Shown: positions 28,482 through 37,592, counted from the first letter of the stretch. The stretch is DNA of 47,518 nt from Pseudomonadota bacterium (GCA_025355105.1 JANYAE010000099.1:1-47518), one strand, 5' to 3'. Numbers and translations are program-made. The notes: generated by a model from the letters alone, not told the origin.

Positions 28482-30629
28482 ATGCTATCTGCGTCCTACG
28501 TTCCGTGGCTCGTCGGCCTGTCGATCGGTATGGCGATCCTGGTCTCGTATACGGCGCTGACGCTGACTGCACGAGTCGCCCACACGTCGGGCGCACTTGC
28601 GGCCGCGTGGCTGCTCGGTGGGGCCGTCGCGATGGGCTGCGGCATCTGGTCCATGCATTTCATCGGCATGCTGGCGTTTCGGCTGCCGATCGCCCTGCGC
28701 TACGACGTCATGGCCACCGCCGGATCGCTTGCGCTCGCCGTGCTCACCTCCGGGTTCGCGCTGGCGATTGCCAGCAGGGCCGCTCTGCGTCTGCCGCGGC
28801 TGGCGTCCGGGGCCTTCGTGATGGGCACCGGCATCTGCTCGATGCACTACCTCGGCATGGCCGCGATCACCGTGTCGCCGTCGATCGACTACGATCTGCG
28901 GCTCGTCGCGGCCTCGGCGGCGATCGCCATCGGCGCGTCGTTCTGTGCCTTGTGGCTCGCCTTCCACCTGCGACGCGGCAGCTCGCTGATCCGCGTCTTC
29001 GCCCGTACCTGTGCAGCGATCGTGATGGGGCTGGCGATCAGCGGCATGCACTACACCGGCATGGCCGCTGCGCGATTCAGCGTCGGTTCGGTCTGCGGCG
29101 GTGGCGTGCTGATCGACAGCGGCTGGAGTGCCGGGCTGCTCGCCGCGGTCGTGCTCGGCCTGCTGGCCGTTACGCTCGTGCTGGCGCTGCTCGACGCGCA
29201 GCTCAGTCGACGCGCCCGGCAACATAGCCGCAGCCTGGATGAGGCCAACGCGATCCTCGAGTTCCGCACCACCCACGATCCGGTGACCGGACTTGCAAAC
29301 CGGGTACGAGCGGTCGCCCGGATTCAGGCGGCGATCGATGAGGCGAGCAGCGCAGGCCAGCGGGTCGCGGTGCTGGTCATCGACCTCGGCGGGCTGCGCC
29401 TGATCAACGACACGCTGGGCGTCACCTGCGGCGACCAGCTGCTCACGGCGGTCGCAGCGCGCCTGACGCGCGTCGGTGGCAACGTCGATACCGTCGCCCG
29501 GATTGGCGGCGACGAGTTCCTGATGATCATCGCGGGCGCGGCCGGGCGCGCCGATGTCGACGCCGTGGCGCGCGAGGTGCTCGCGACCTTCGCGAAGGCA
29601 TTCACGATTCAGGCGGTCGATCTGCACCTGAATCCGAGCATCGGCATCGCGGTCTGCCCGGACGATGGCGCGGAGGTGGAGGCGCTGCTCGCGCGGGCCG
29701 ACGAGGCCGCGTTCCACGCGACGCGTCTCGGCGGCAACCGCTTCCAGTTCTTCCAGTCCGGAATGGGCCGCCAGCTGGAGAGGCGTCTCGATCTCGAAAA
29801 CGAACTTCGCCGCGCGCTCGCGACCTCCCAGTTCGAGCTCAATTACCAGCCGAAGGTGGACATCGCCAACGGCCGCATCAACAGCGCCGAGGCCCTGCTG
29901 CGGTGGCGCCACCCTGACCGCGGAATGATCGGGCCCGGGGAGTTCATCGCGGTCGCCGAGGAACTCAGCCTGATCACGCCGATCGGTACGTGGGCGCTGC
30001 GGGAGGCCTGCCGCCAAGCGCGGGCGTGGCAAATCGCCGGTCTGCCGTTCGTGCGCGTCGCCGTCAACGTCTCGGCGGTGCAGTTCCGGGATCCGGAGGT
30101 CGTCGCGCTGGTGCGCGACGTGCTGGCGGAGAATGAGCTTGCCCCGGACTACCTTGAGCTCGAGCTGACCGAGAGTTCGGTGATGACCAACGCCGAGGCT
30201 TCCGCTCAGGTGCTGACCGAACTCAGTGAAATGGGAGTGCACATCTCGATCGATGACTTCGGGACCGGCTATTCAAGCATGAGCTACCTGCGCCGCTTTC
30301 CGCTCGACAAGCTCAAGATCGACCGCAGCTTCATCGTCGATGTCGCGGAACGTGAGGACGCGCAGTCGATCGTTCGCGCGATCGCGATGCTCGCGCACCG
30401 TCTGCGTCTCAAGACCGTCGCCGAGGGGGTCGAGACCGAGGCTCAGCGGGCGATGCTGGAGCTGCTCGGTGTCGACCAATATCAGGGCTACCTGTTCTGC
30501 AAGCCTGTTCCGGCGGTCGAATTTGAGGCACTGCTGCGCCGCCATAGCGAAGGCCAGCGGGACTTCGAGGACGAAGCGCTGCGTACCCACAGCCGCCTGG
30601 CCAGCTACTCGCTGCCCCGGCGCGCCTGA
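28482..30629 (+). CDS. MHYT-GGDEF-EAL membrane c-di-GMP enzyme
   Basis: A 715-residue dual-domain signalling protein. The N terminus (about 1-240) is a seven-helix MHYT sensor with three repeats (MHFIGM, MHYLGM, MHYTGM) proposed to bind copper and sense oxygen, CO or NO. The GGDEF domain (about 275-425) keeps GGDEF, but the upstream I-site RxxD is absent (GNVD). The EAL domain (about 440-690) keeps EALLRWRHP, NVSAVQF, ELTESSVM, DDFGTGYSS, LKIDRSF and EGVET, so phosphodiesterase activity is expected. The start at 28482 is taken because the helix begins directly after it. It may make or degrade c-di-GMP; net activity cannot be read from sequence. Confidence 0.93.
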   Translation: MLSASYVPWLVGLSIGMAILVSYTALTLTARVAHTSGALAAAWLLGGAVAMGCGIWSMHFIGMLAFRLPIALRYDVMATAGSLALAVLTSGFALAIASRAALRLPRLASGAFVMGTGICSMHYLGMAAITVSPSIDYDLRLVAASAAIAIGASFCALWLAFHLRRGSSLIRVFARTCAAIVMGLAISGMHYTGMAAARFSVGSVCGGGVLIDSGWSAGLLAAVVLGLLAVTLVLALLDAQLSRRARQHSRSLDEANAILEFRTTHDPVTGLANRVRAVARIQAAIDEASSAGQRVAVLVIDLGGLRLINDTLGVTCGDQLLTAVAARLTRVGGNVDTVARIGGDEFLMIIAGAAGRADVDAVAREVLATFAKAFTIQAVDLHLNPSIGIAVCPDDGAEVEALLARADEAAFHATRLGGNRFQFFQSGMGRQLERRLDLENELRRALATSQFELNYQPKVDIANGRINSAEALLRWRHPDRGMIGPGEFIAVAEELSLITPIGTWALREACRQARAWQIAGLPFVRVAVNVSAVQFRDPEVVALVRDVLAENELAPDYLELELTESSVMTNAEASAQVLTELSEMGVHISIDDFGTGYSSMSYLRRFPLDKLKIDRSFIVDVAEREDAQSIVRAIAMLAHRLRLKTVAEGVETEAQRAMLELLGVDQYQGYLFCKPVPAVEFEALLRRHSEGQRDFEDEALRTHSRLASYSLPRRA

Positions 30630-30690
30630 CTCGAGCGCACGGCGAGCGCGGCACCTCGGGCGTCGAATCGCCCACGCGGCGCGATTGGCG

Positions 30691-30909
30691 CTAGACGCCC
30701 AGATCCTCGATCGAGACTTCCTCGACCGGGCGCCCGGACCGATGGACCGCCGCCAGTAGTTCCCGTGCCGGACCCGCCTGCGCGTCGAGCGTCTCCCGCA
30801 GCCGCTGTAGCTCGCGCTCTTCCGTGACCTTGATACCCCCGCGTCGGCGCATTCCTCCCTCCAGCGCCGCATGACGCTGCAGCAGCCTGAGCAGTTCACG
30901 CTTGGCCAT
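30691..30909 (-). CDS. Small basic protein of unknown function (second of a coupled pair)
   Basis: A 72-residue protein beginning MAKRELLRLLQRHAALEGGM and ending in EEVSIEDLGV. Strongly charged and largely helical, with no signal peptide. Its ATG overlaps the stop of the upstream small ORF as TGATG (30907-30911), the classic arrangement for translational coupling. I do not recognise the family. Its short acidic tail after a basic helical body could suit a partner-binding or regulatory protein, but that is only a guess. Confidence 0.55.
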   Translation of the reverse strand: MAKRELLRLLQRHAALEGGMRRRGGIKVTEERELQRLRETLDAQAGPARELLAAVHRSGRPVEEVSIEDLGV

Positions 30910-31211
30910 CAGCCGCATCTGCCCGAGTGCCGAGCGGACCTCGCCAAATCGTCTGCCTCGGCCGAGCCGTTCAGGGCCTGAAGCCGGGCGCGCAGTGCGG
31001 CGACGTCGGCACACAAGCGGGCGTTTTCGGCTCTCAGCCGTTCCGCAGCCATGTCGAGCGGAATGGTGCTCAGCGCGGCGCGCTGCTGCACGCTGCGCGC
31101 TTCAGCCTGAGCCAGCGCCTCAATGTGATCGAGGTACCGGACGTACGGGCCTTCATCGTCACGGCGCATGCTGGCGCCCATCGACGGAGTCAACCGCTGA
31201 ATGCTGGTCAT
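30909..31211 (-). CDS. Small coiled-coil-like protein of unknown function (first of a coupled pair)
   Basis: A 100-residue protein from the ATG at 31211, preceded by GAGGGA about 9 bases away. Residues 25-80 form a long amphipathic helix with regular leucines and alanines (YVRYLDHIEALAQAEARS, then ERLRAENARLCADVAALRAR), indicating a coiled coil. A short polar tail follows. Its stop overlaps the start of the next small ORF (TGATG), so the two are probably co-translated and may form one complex. No family recognised. The open frame runs far upstream, but only this part is non-repetitive and carries a ribosome site. Confidence 0.6.
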   Translation of the reverse strand: MTSIQRLTPSMGASMRRDDEGPYVRYLDHIEALAQAEARSVQQRAALSTIPLDMAAERLRAENARLCADVAALRARLQALNGSAEADDLARSARHSGRCG

Positions 31212-31558
31212 TGGACGATTTCCCTCGCACCTGCCCGGGCCTGCTACGGCTGCAGCGGATGGACTGAGCCGAGCACATGCGCGCGAGCATGATTGCCGCG
31301 TGAGGCGCAGGGCGCTGCGAACTCCTTCACGTCCGCGGAGCGCTCGGCCGCCGCGGTCGCCTGAGCGTGAGCTCGTGCGGCGGCAGGCATCAGTTCGCAG
31401 GCTTTCAGGCATTTCCTGAGGCGGATTGAGGCAGTTCCACAATTGCGCGCTCCAGCGCGGCGATCGCGGCGAAGCCGCCGCTGAATCGCGCTGCCACCGA
31501 GCTCGAGACGGTGCTCGCCGCCGCGCGGCGCACGGGTGACCGAACTGTCGGTCGGGCC
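31212..31558. other. Intergenic region, 347 bp
   Basis: No gene recognised between the small coiled-coil ORF and the DUF1428 gene. It presumably contains the promoter for the coupled small ORFs; nothing clear is visible. Confidence 0.4.
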
Positions 31559-31918
31559 TCAGAGATCGACGAGTGTCGTGAAGCCGCCAAAGAACATGCG
31601 CTTGCCGTCGAACGGCAGCGCATTCGGCGGCATCATGCTGGCGAGGCGTGGATCGGCCATCACTTTGGCGTTGATGCGATCGCGCTGCGCGCGCGACTTG
31701 TACACGATCCATGAGAACACGACCGTTTCGCCGCGCCTGAGCTTGACGCTGCGCGGAAACGACGTCCGCTTGCCAACCGAAACGTCGTCGGCGACGCATT
31801 CACGATAGTCGAGCGCGCCGTACTCCCGCCAGATCCTTCCTGCCTTCAGGGCCATACGACGGTACGCCGGCAGCTTCTTCTTCGGAACCGGCACGACAAA
31901 TCCATCGACGTACTGCAT
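31559..31918 (-). CDS. DUF1428 family protein
   Basis: A 119-residue cytoplasmic protein matching the DUF1428 (YbaA-like) family across its full length: MQYVDGFVVPVPKKKLPAYRRMA, WREYGALDYRECVADDV, FPRSVKLRRGETVVFSWIVYKSRAQRDRINAKVMADPRL and PFDGKRMFFGGFTTLVDL. The fold is a dimeric alpha-beta barrel (ferredoxin-like). No catalytic role is established for the family. GGAG eight bases before the ATG fixes the start. No operon partner is apparent. Confidence 0.93.
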   Translation of the reverse strand: MQYVDGFVVPVPKKKLPAYRRMALKAGRIWREYGALDYRECVADDVSVGKRTSFPRSVKLRRGETVVFSWIVYKSRAQRDRINAKVMADPRLASMMPPNALPFDGKRMFFGGFTTLVDL

Positions 31919-32348
31919 GTGAGTTCTCCCCGGAGCGACTGAGGTCGTGCCGCCTGTGCCGATACTAGCCCGAGTCGCGACGCGGCGTTAGCGGGCCGCG
32001 ACGCGTGCGCTCGCAGCGGAGCCGCCGCCGCGCGCGCCACGTCAGGTCACGGCAGGCGTCCCTTGCCGTGGTGCCGCAAGGTGACTGACTGAGCCGGATC
32101 GGGCCGTGCATCTGCTGCACTGCATCGTCCGCGTGGTGCGGATTCGGCTCGCGCCGATCACTGGCTCCTTCCTCCGTTGCGGAGCGGGCCCTCGTCGTCC
32201 GTCGCGCGTTGGCGCCCTGGAAAGTTCGCGGTCGGTCACCGGCCCGCGACGGTCCGCTCGTCGCTCGATGCCGGGCCGGCCACCGGCGTGACACAATCGA
32301 TGCAGATGCCTGCGGCCGCGCAACCGGGCTCACAGTGAAGGAGTCAAC
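31919..32348. other. Intergenic region, 430 bp
   Basis: Separates divergent genes and should carry promoters for the DUF1428 and SRPBCC genes. No gene or clear hexamers seen. GAAGGAG just before 32349 is the ribosome site of the next gene. Confidence 0.4.
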
Positions 32349-32915
32349 ATGACATCGCAACGGCGGGCGGACGCGGCGCAGCGGCTGTCGACGCGTCGGC
32401 AGTTCGTCACCGGGACGGCACTCGCGTTGGGTGGCGTCGCCGTCTCGAGCGGCGACGCGTGGGCAGGTCCTGCCGCCGCGATTTCGCATGCCGAGGAGTC
32501 GATCCATCAGGAAATCGACTTTGCTGCAGCGCCGGGCCGTGTCTACGCCACGCTCTCCGTCGCCAGACTGTTCGCCCAGGTCGTTCAGCTCAGCGCGGCG
32601 GCGAAGTCTGGGGTGCCGCCGGATGCAGCACCGACGCTGATCAGTCCCCGCGTTGGAAGCACGTTCAGTCTGTTCGGCGGCCATATCGTCGGGCGCCACA
32701 TCGAGTTGCTTACCGCGCAGCGAATCGTCCAGGCGTGGCGAGTCGTCGACTGGCCGCCGGGGCACTACTCGATCGCCTGCTTTCGTCTCGTGCCGCGGCG
32801 CGCCGGCACGCAGCTGATCCTCGACCATCGCGGCTTCCCGATCGGCCAAGCAGATCATCTGGCGGCCGGCTGGACCGACAACTACTGGGAGCCCATGCAG
32901 CGCGCCCTTGCCTGA
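32349..32915 (+). CDS. Tat-exported SRPBCC/AHSA1-like protein
   Basis: A 188-residue protein. The N terminus has twin arginines and a hydrophobic region (STRRQFVTGTALALGGVAVSS), a Tat-type leader ending near AWAGPAAA. The mature chain has the AHSA1/SRPBCC layout of a ligand-binding helix-grip fold: HQEIDFAAAPGRVYATL at the start, VGSTFSLFGGHIVGRHIELLTAQRIVQAWRV in the middle, and AGWTDNYWEPMQRALA at the end. Cytoplasmic AHSA1 proteins bind hydrophobic ligands; export is atypical and suggests a periplasmic binding role. AAGGAG before the ATG sets the start. Confidence 0.82.
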   Translation: MTSQRRADAAQRLSTRRQFVTGTALALGGVAVSSGDAWAGPAAAISHAEESIHQEIDFAAAPGRVYATLSVARLFAQVVQLSAAAKSGVPPDAAPTLISPRVGSTFSLFGGHIVGRHIELLTAQRIVQAWRVVDWPPGHYSIACFRLVPRRAGTQLILDHRGFPIGQADHLAAGWTDNYWEPMQRALA

Positions 32916-33279
32916 CGCAGCGGGTGCAGGCGGTGATTCAGGGTTGGCCTGCCGAGGCTGCCGGTCACAGGCGCGTCGCCGCGGCACCCGGAGCCTGCCC
33001 CGATCCGCAAACGCCGTCTTGCCGGTGAGAATTTCGCCGGTTCCGAGTCCGGGCCGCGTCATCGCCGGTGCGGGCCGTGCCTGCGTCGCCTACGCTGGTG
33101 CTGCGAGGCGATTCGCGAGCGGCGGTGCCTGAAGTCGAGCGCCGTCTGACACCGACGCTGACTCCGGGGGTCGTCGCGCGGTACGGACTGATTGTCGTCG
33201 CGCCATGTGCGCCTACGTGCTCGATCGGAGCTGAGGCTGTGCGCAACGGCAACGCCGCGCTGCCGGATTCTCGGCGGGC
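32916..33279. other. Intergenic region between convergent genes, 364 bp
   Basis: No gene recognised; open frames on either strand show no family pattern. No strong hairpin was found, so the terminator positions are unclear. Confidence 0.4.
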
Positions 33280-34026
33280 CTACCAAATGCCGCCGAGCGC
33301 AACGGTGATCGCCTCGCCATTCACGCCACCGGCCGCATCGCTGCACAGGAATTCGATTACCTGCGCGACCTCGCGCGGTTCCAGCACACGGTTGCGCGGG
33401 TAGATGGCGGCCCGCTCGCGCCACACCTGATCGACCGTGATGCCGCGCCGCTCGGCCTCCGTCGCGGCCGAGCGCTCGGCCATGTCGGTTCGAACCCAGC
33501 CGGGCAGGACGGCGTTCGAGGTGACCCCGAACGGACCCGCATCCTGCGCGACCGCGCGCGCGAGCCCGATCACGCCGTGCTTGGAGGCGGTATAGGCGCT
33601 GCCCGAGCGCTCCGCCTTCTGGCCAGCGGTCGACGATGTGAACACGCAGCGGCCGAAGCCACGCTGGCACATGCCGCCGACCGTCAGGCGCGCGAGCTCG
33701 AACGGGCCGTCGAGGTTGACGCGCATCGTCTCGCGCCACACAGCAGGATCCTGCTCCCACACGACCCGCTCGTGGGCCGAGCCGATCCCGTGATTCACGA
33801 CCAGCAGGTCGATCGGTCCCAGGCGCCGTTCGGTCTCGGCGACGGCCAGGGCGCAGCCCTCGGTGGTGCCGAGATCCGCGGCGACGTATTCGAGGCCGAC
33901 CGTCATGAGCTCCGCCGCGCTTCGGGCCACGACCATCACCCGTGCGCCCGCGGCGGCGAGCAGAAGCGCTGCCTCGCGGCCGATCCCCCGTCCGCCGCCG
34001 GTCACCAAGGCCACACGTCCGTTCAT
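33280..34026 (-). CDS. SDR-family oxidoreductase
   Basis: A 248-residue classical short-chain dehydrogenase. Cofactor motif TGGGRGIG at about 9-16, the NHG variant of NAG at about 83-85, catalytic Ser in TSSTAGQ and YTASKHG carrying Tyr and Lys, then PGWVRTDM. Overall it resembles FabG-like enzymes. The acidic/basic context does not decide between NAD and NADP. GGGGA about 8 bases before the ATG at 34026 fixes the start; longer upstream frames are poor. Substrate unknown. It sits downstream of RecQ without evident functional linkage. Confidence 0.9.
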   Translation of the reverse strand: MNGRVALVTGGGRGIGREAALLLAAAGARVMVVARSAAELMTVGLEYVAADLGTTEGCALAVAETERRLGPIDLLVVNHGIGSAHERVVWEQDPAVWRETMRVNLDGPFELARLTVGGMCQRGFGRCVFTSSTAGQKAERSGSAYTASKHGVIGLARAVAQDAGPFGVTSNAVLPGWVRTDMAERSAATEAERRGITVDQVWRERAAIYPRNRVLEPREVAQVIEFLCSDAAGGVNGEAITVALGGIW

Positions 34027-34258
34027 CCTGCGGTCCCCGTCGTTGATTGGGCGCGATCGTCCCATGGGCGGCCTGAGGGCACAATCGCCTGCGTCGGCCG
34101 CTGCGCCGTCACGCAACGGGATGAAGCGCGACAGCGAGCGGTGGTTCCGGGTCCGGCCCGCGGACGGTGGCGATCAGGTGCGTCACGGTCCGCGCAGCAT
34201 CAAGGGTGAAAGCACAGGACCTGGTGCCGGCGGACGCGCCGTCGAGTCGCGGCGCTGG

Positions 34259-36037
34259 CTACGTGTCGCGAAGCAGTTCCTCGAGAAAGTAGTCGCCGTA
34301 TTGCTCAAGCTTTCTCTGCCCGACGCCGTGGACACCGAGGAGCTCGGCACGGGTCCGCGGCGCCTGCACGGCCATGTCCTGCAGTGTCCTGTCGCTGAAG
34401 ACCACGTAAGCGGGCACGCCGCGTTCGTCCGCCAGCCGTTTTCGCAGGGCGCGCAGTCGTTCGAACAGCCGTGGATCGGCGCTCACCTCGTCCGGCTCCA
34501 TGCGAAAGCGCCCCGCTAGTCGGGCCGATCGCTGCGGCGCGGGCAGGTTCGTTGTCCTCGGCCCCGGGCGCGCGCGTGCTTCGCCGACGATGTCGAGCTG
34601 CGTGCAGTCGCTGCACGACTCGCCGCAGTCTTCGATCTGCTCCGCGAAATGGCCGGCGAGCCGACGCCACAGGCAGCCGGAGCCGTCGGCCAGGTCGAGC
34701 ATGCGTCGCACGGCGCGGCGCTGCTGCTCGGCGACTCCGGGCCCCGGCGCCTCTGATCTCGAGATCATCCGGTCCTGCGCCATGACATCGGCCCAGGAGT
34801 GGAAGAGCACGCAGTCGGCGCTCGCGCCGTCGCGGCCGGCGCGACCGATCTCCTGGTAGTAACCTTCGATCGAGCGCGGCAGGTCGCGATGAATCACGAA
34901 ACGCACGTTGGACTTATCGATGCCCATGCCGAACGCGATCGTCGCGCAGATGACGTCGAGATCGTCGCGGCTGAACATTTCCTGGATCCCGGCGCGCTCG
35001 TCCGGCGTCATGCCGGCATGATAGGCGGCGGCGCGCACGCCCTTCTTCGCGAGGAACTCCGCCGTCGAATCTGCCGCCTTGCGGGACACGCAGTAGACGA
35101 TCCCCGAATCACCGCGGCGCGCCCGGACCAGGCGCAGGATCATGTCGCGGACGCCGTCACCGTCACCCTTCTTGACCGCGAACAGTCGCAGATTGGGGCG
35201 GAAGAACGAGCCGCGCACGACGAGCGGATCGCGCAGCGCCAGCTGCTCGATGATGTCGTCCTTGACCCGCGGCGTCGCGGTCGCGGTCAGGGCAAGGATC
35301 GGAATTCCCCTGAAACGCTGCCGCAGGCCCGAGAGATTGCGGTAGGACGGTCGGAAGTCATGCCCCCATTCGCTGATGCAGTGCGCCTCGTCGACCGCGA
35401 CCAGGCGCACATCGAGCGAGTCGAGCAGCCGACCGACGGATGCGTCGATGCCTTCCGGGGCGGCGTAGAGCATCTCGAATTGGCCGGCCCGCAGCTGGGC
35501 CTCGCGCCGCGACCGTTCCGCCCCCTCCAGCGACGAATTGAGGAAGGTCGCCCGGATCCCGACTTCGCCCATCGAATCGACCTGGTCCTTCATCAGCGAG
35601 ATCAGCGGCGAGATGACCAGCGTGATGCCGCCCATCAGCCGCGCCGGGATCTGGTACGTCACCGACTTTCCGGCCCCGGTCGGCATGACGCCGAGACAGT
35701 CCCGGCCGGCCATCACCGCCTGGATGATCTGCAGCTGTCCCACGCGGAACGCCGGGTAGCCGAACAGCTCCTGGAGCGCCGCCAGCGCGCGCCCGCCGTG
35801 CTCGTCGGCGCGTGCACGATTGCTGCGATCGGCGACCTCGCGCAGGATCCGCAATGACTCCTCGCTGAACAGCGACGGCGATTCGCGATAGCAGGAGCGC
35901 AGAGCCTGCAGCCGGACGCCGGCGAGCGCCGCCGGCAGAGCGATCAGCGATCGTGCTTCGGCCAGCACCCGCTCGGCTGTATCGAGGGTTGATTCGAACA
36001 TGAGGCGGATGATTTCAGTCCGGGCATCAGGGCGCAA
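34259..36037 (-). CDS. recQ: ATP-dependent DNA helicase RecQ, lacking a recognisable RQC winged helix
   Basis: A 592-residue superfamily-2 3'-5' DNA helicase for recombination and repair. Walker A GAGKS is at 121-125, DEAH at 216-219, TATATP at 251-256 and QEIGRAGRDG at 395-404. The zinc-binding cysteines are 455, 471, 475 and 478. HRDC occupies about 522-590. Between the zinc site and HRDC only some 43 residues remain, too few for the winged-helix RQC domain of E. coli RecQ. The N terminus carries about 85 extra helical residues before the helicase core. The start is uncertain: ATG 36037 or ATG 36001, neither with a good ribosome site. The next leftward gene is a separate SDR. Confidence 0.93.
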   Translation of the reverse strand: MRPDARTEIIRLMFESTLDTAERVLAEARSLIALPAALAGVRLQALRSCYRESPSLFSEESLRILREVADRSNRARADEHGGRALAALQELFGYPAFRVGQLQIIQAVMAGRDCLGVMPTGAGKSVTYQIPARLMGGITLVISPLISLMKDQVDSMGEVGIRATFLNSSLEGAERSRREAQLRAGQFEMLYAAPEGIDASVGRLLDSLDVRLVAVDEAHCISEWGHDFRPSYRNLSGLRQRFRGIPILALTATATPRVKDDIIEQLALRDPLVVRGSFFRPNLRLFAVKKGDGDGVRDMILRLVRARRGDSGIVYCVSRKAADSTAEFLAKKGVRAAAYHAGMTPDERAGIQEMFSRDDLDVICATIAFGMGIDKSNVRFVIHRDLPRSIEGYYQEIGRAGRDGASADCVLFHSWADVMAQDRMISRSEAPGPGVAEQQRRAVRRMLDLADGSGCLWRRLAGHFAEQIEDCGESCSDCTQLDIVGEARARPGPRTTNLPAPQRSARLAGRFRMEPDEVSADPRLFERLRALRKRLADERGVPAYVVFSDRTLQDMAVQAPRTRAELLGVHGVGQRKLEQYGDYFLEELLRDT

Positions 36038-36208
36038 GCAGGCTTGCGGCGGCTGCGGGCGCGTTCGCGGTGCACGCCGCCGCGCGCGCAGCGCGACGGG
36101 CGCTCTGCCGCGAATTGCCGCGCGAACGAGGCATGAATCGCGCTTGACGGCGCGAGCGACCTGCGGGCGAGGCGCTGCGCCGAGTGCCGCGGGGCGACGG
36201 TCGCCTGC

Positions 36209-37207
36209 TCAGTAGCTGACCTTGAACACCGGCGAATCCTCGGGCCGTGTCTTGCGTTGCTCGTAGACGCGGGTCGTGCTGAGGTGCGCGTGGCCGAGCC
36301 ACTCCTGGACGGTGACGAGGTCTGCGCCCTGGCCGAGTGCGTTCGCGGCGGCAGTCACCCGGGCTGCATGCGGCCCGACGCGGTTGACGTCGATTCCGAG
36401 GCCGTTTGCGTAGCGCTTCATCATCCGGTAGACGCCGGACGGCTGCAGCGCGGCGTCCAGTCGCTTCGTCACGTTCGAGACGATCGGGCGAAACAGCGGC
36501 GCGGCGGCGTGATCTCCGTGGCCAGCGGCGTCCAGGTAGGCCGTTATGGCCACCGTCGCCGCAGGATGCACCGGTACCTGGCGGATTCTCTGGTCCTTGC
36601 CGCGGATTCTGAAGTGCCTGACGCCCTGGATGTCGTGGATGTCCTTGACCTTGATCGCGCAGAGCTCCGCGCGGCGAAGCCCGTGGAAGAAGAGCACCGC
36701 CAGGATGGCGCGGTCCCTGCGGGCCTTTAGGCCATCACCGGCCGGCGCGCAGAGGAGCTGGCGGACCTGGCCGTCGGACAGGGCCGAAGTCTTGCCGCGC
36801 AGCCCGTCGGAGCGGGGTCGCGGGACACCGGTCACGGGGTTCGTCGGCAGCGCCCGTTCGTCGCAGAGAAACTGAAAGAGCGACGACAGCGCCGCGAGCT
36901 TGCCGCGAATCGTCGCGCCGCTGAGGCCGCGGCGCTCGAGGTCGCTGCGCCAGGCGAGCACGTGCGCGCGCCTGACGCTACGAAATTCCTCGAGGCGCTG
37001 GATGCCGGCGAAGGACATGAATTTGCGGATGGCGCCGGCGTAGATGCGGCGCGTGCCGGGATTTCTGAGGTGCGCGAAACACTCTGCTGCCGGCGGAACG
37101 TCCGCTGGCGGCGTGGGCCCGGCGATCGTCAGCGAGCGCACAGCGAGCACTGCAGCCTGAGACTGTCGGAGCGCAGGCCGCGGGGCGCGACGCGATTTCC
37201 CGGCCAT
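36209..37207 (-). CDS. Tyrosine recombinase (XerC/D-like integrase)
   Basis: A 332-residue site-specific recombinase from the ATG at 37207; a GTG at 37213 is also possible. The core-binding SAM-like domain covers about 45-125 (HLRNPGTRRIYAGAIRKFMSF). The catalytic domain follows with all conserved residues, numbered from the ATG: Arg178 in HGLRRAEL, Lys204 in GKDQR, His280 and Arg283 in PHAARVTA, His306 in WLGHAHLSTT, and the nucleophile Tyr315 in TRVYEQRK. It therefore looks active. No excisionase, phage or transposon genes lie beside it. Immediately upstream, on the same strand with a gap of 24 bases, is a 116-residue unknown gene with a palindromic start region. It may be an orphan integrase or the recombinase of a small mobile unit. 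Confidence 0.93.
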   Translation of the reverse strand: MAGKSRRAPRPALRQSQAAVLAVRSLTIAGPTPPADVPPAAECFAHLRNPGTRRIYAGAIRKFMSFAGIQRLEEFRSVRRAHVLAWRSDLERRGLSGATIRGKLAALSSLFQFLCDERALPTNPVTGVPRPRSDGLRGKTSALSDGQVRQLLCAPAGDGLKARRDRAILAVLFFHGLRRAELCAIKVKDIHDIQGVRHFRIRGKDQRIRQVPVHPAATVAITAYLDAAGHGDHAAAPLFRPIVSNVTKRLDAALQPSGVYRMMKRYANGLGIDVNRVGPHAARVTAAANALGQGADLVTVQEWLGHAHLSTTRVYEQRKTRPEDSPVFKVSY

Positions 37208-37231
37208 CGCCACGCGAATCCGGAACGACGG

Positions 37232-37582
37232 CTAGCCGACGACCGGCGGCACCAACTCGACCGGCGCGGCCGGGTGGCGCGGCGCGGCGCGCCACGGATC
37301 GTCCACCGACGGACCGCGGTGCAGGACGTCGGCCTCGGCAACCCGCGCGCGCAGCGCACGGAAGGTCAGTAGCTCCCGAGTGTGCTTCGACTGCACGCCG
37401 ATGGACTCTACTGCGAGGCAAGGAATCTCGACGCCGTCGAGGCCGACCGTGACGCTCGCCGATCCGATTCGCAGCAGCGAGCCATCGGCGGCCTTGAATA
37501 GGTCACCGCGGCGCGGTTCACGCCGCGGATCACGCGGGGCGCCGGGAACGGGAGGCACGACGGCGACGGGCGTCTTTTTCAT
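37232..37582 (-). CDS. Small protein of unknown function upstream of the tyrosine recombinase
   Basis: A 116-residue protein beginning MKKTPVAVVPPVPGAPRDPR. The N-terminal 25 residues are Pro/Arg-rich. A compact beta-like middle follows (GDLFKAADGSLLRIGSASVTVGLDGVEIPCLAVESIGVQSKH), then a helix (RELLTFRALRARVAEADV) and a Pro/Ala-rich tail. No family recognised. It lies 24 bases before the recombinase gene on the same strand and probably shares its transcript. A TATGAT element at 37593-37588 lies only five bases before the ATG, so the mRNA may be leaderless. The codon usage seems ordinary, but the start region is AT-rich. Confidence 0.6.
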   Translation of the reverse strand: MKKTPVAVVPPVPGAPRDPRREPRRGDLFKAADGSLLRIGSASVTVGLDGVEIPCLAVESIGVQSKHTRELLTFRALRARVAEADVLHRGPSVDDPWRAAPRHPAAPVELVPPVVG

Positions 37583-37592
37583 CGCTCATCAT

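Noticed and set aside
28485..30242. A 585-residue open frame on the minus strand opposite the MHYT-GGDEF-EAL gene
   Set aside because: Antisense shadow with low-complexity Arg/Asp/Ala composition and no ribosome site or domain.
36209..37582. Integron (IntI with attC array)
   Set aside because: The recombinase has no obvious IntI-specific extra helix, and no attC-like repeats or gene cassettes follow the palindrome.
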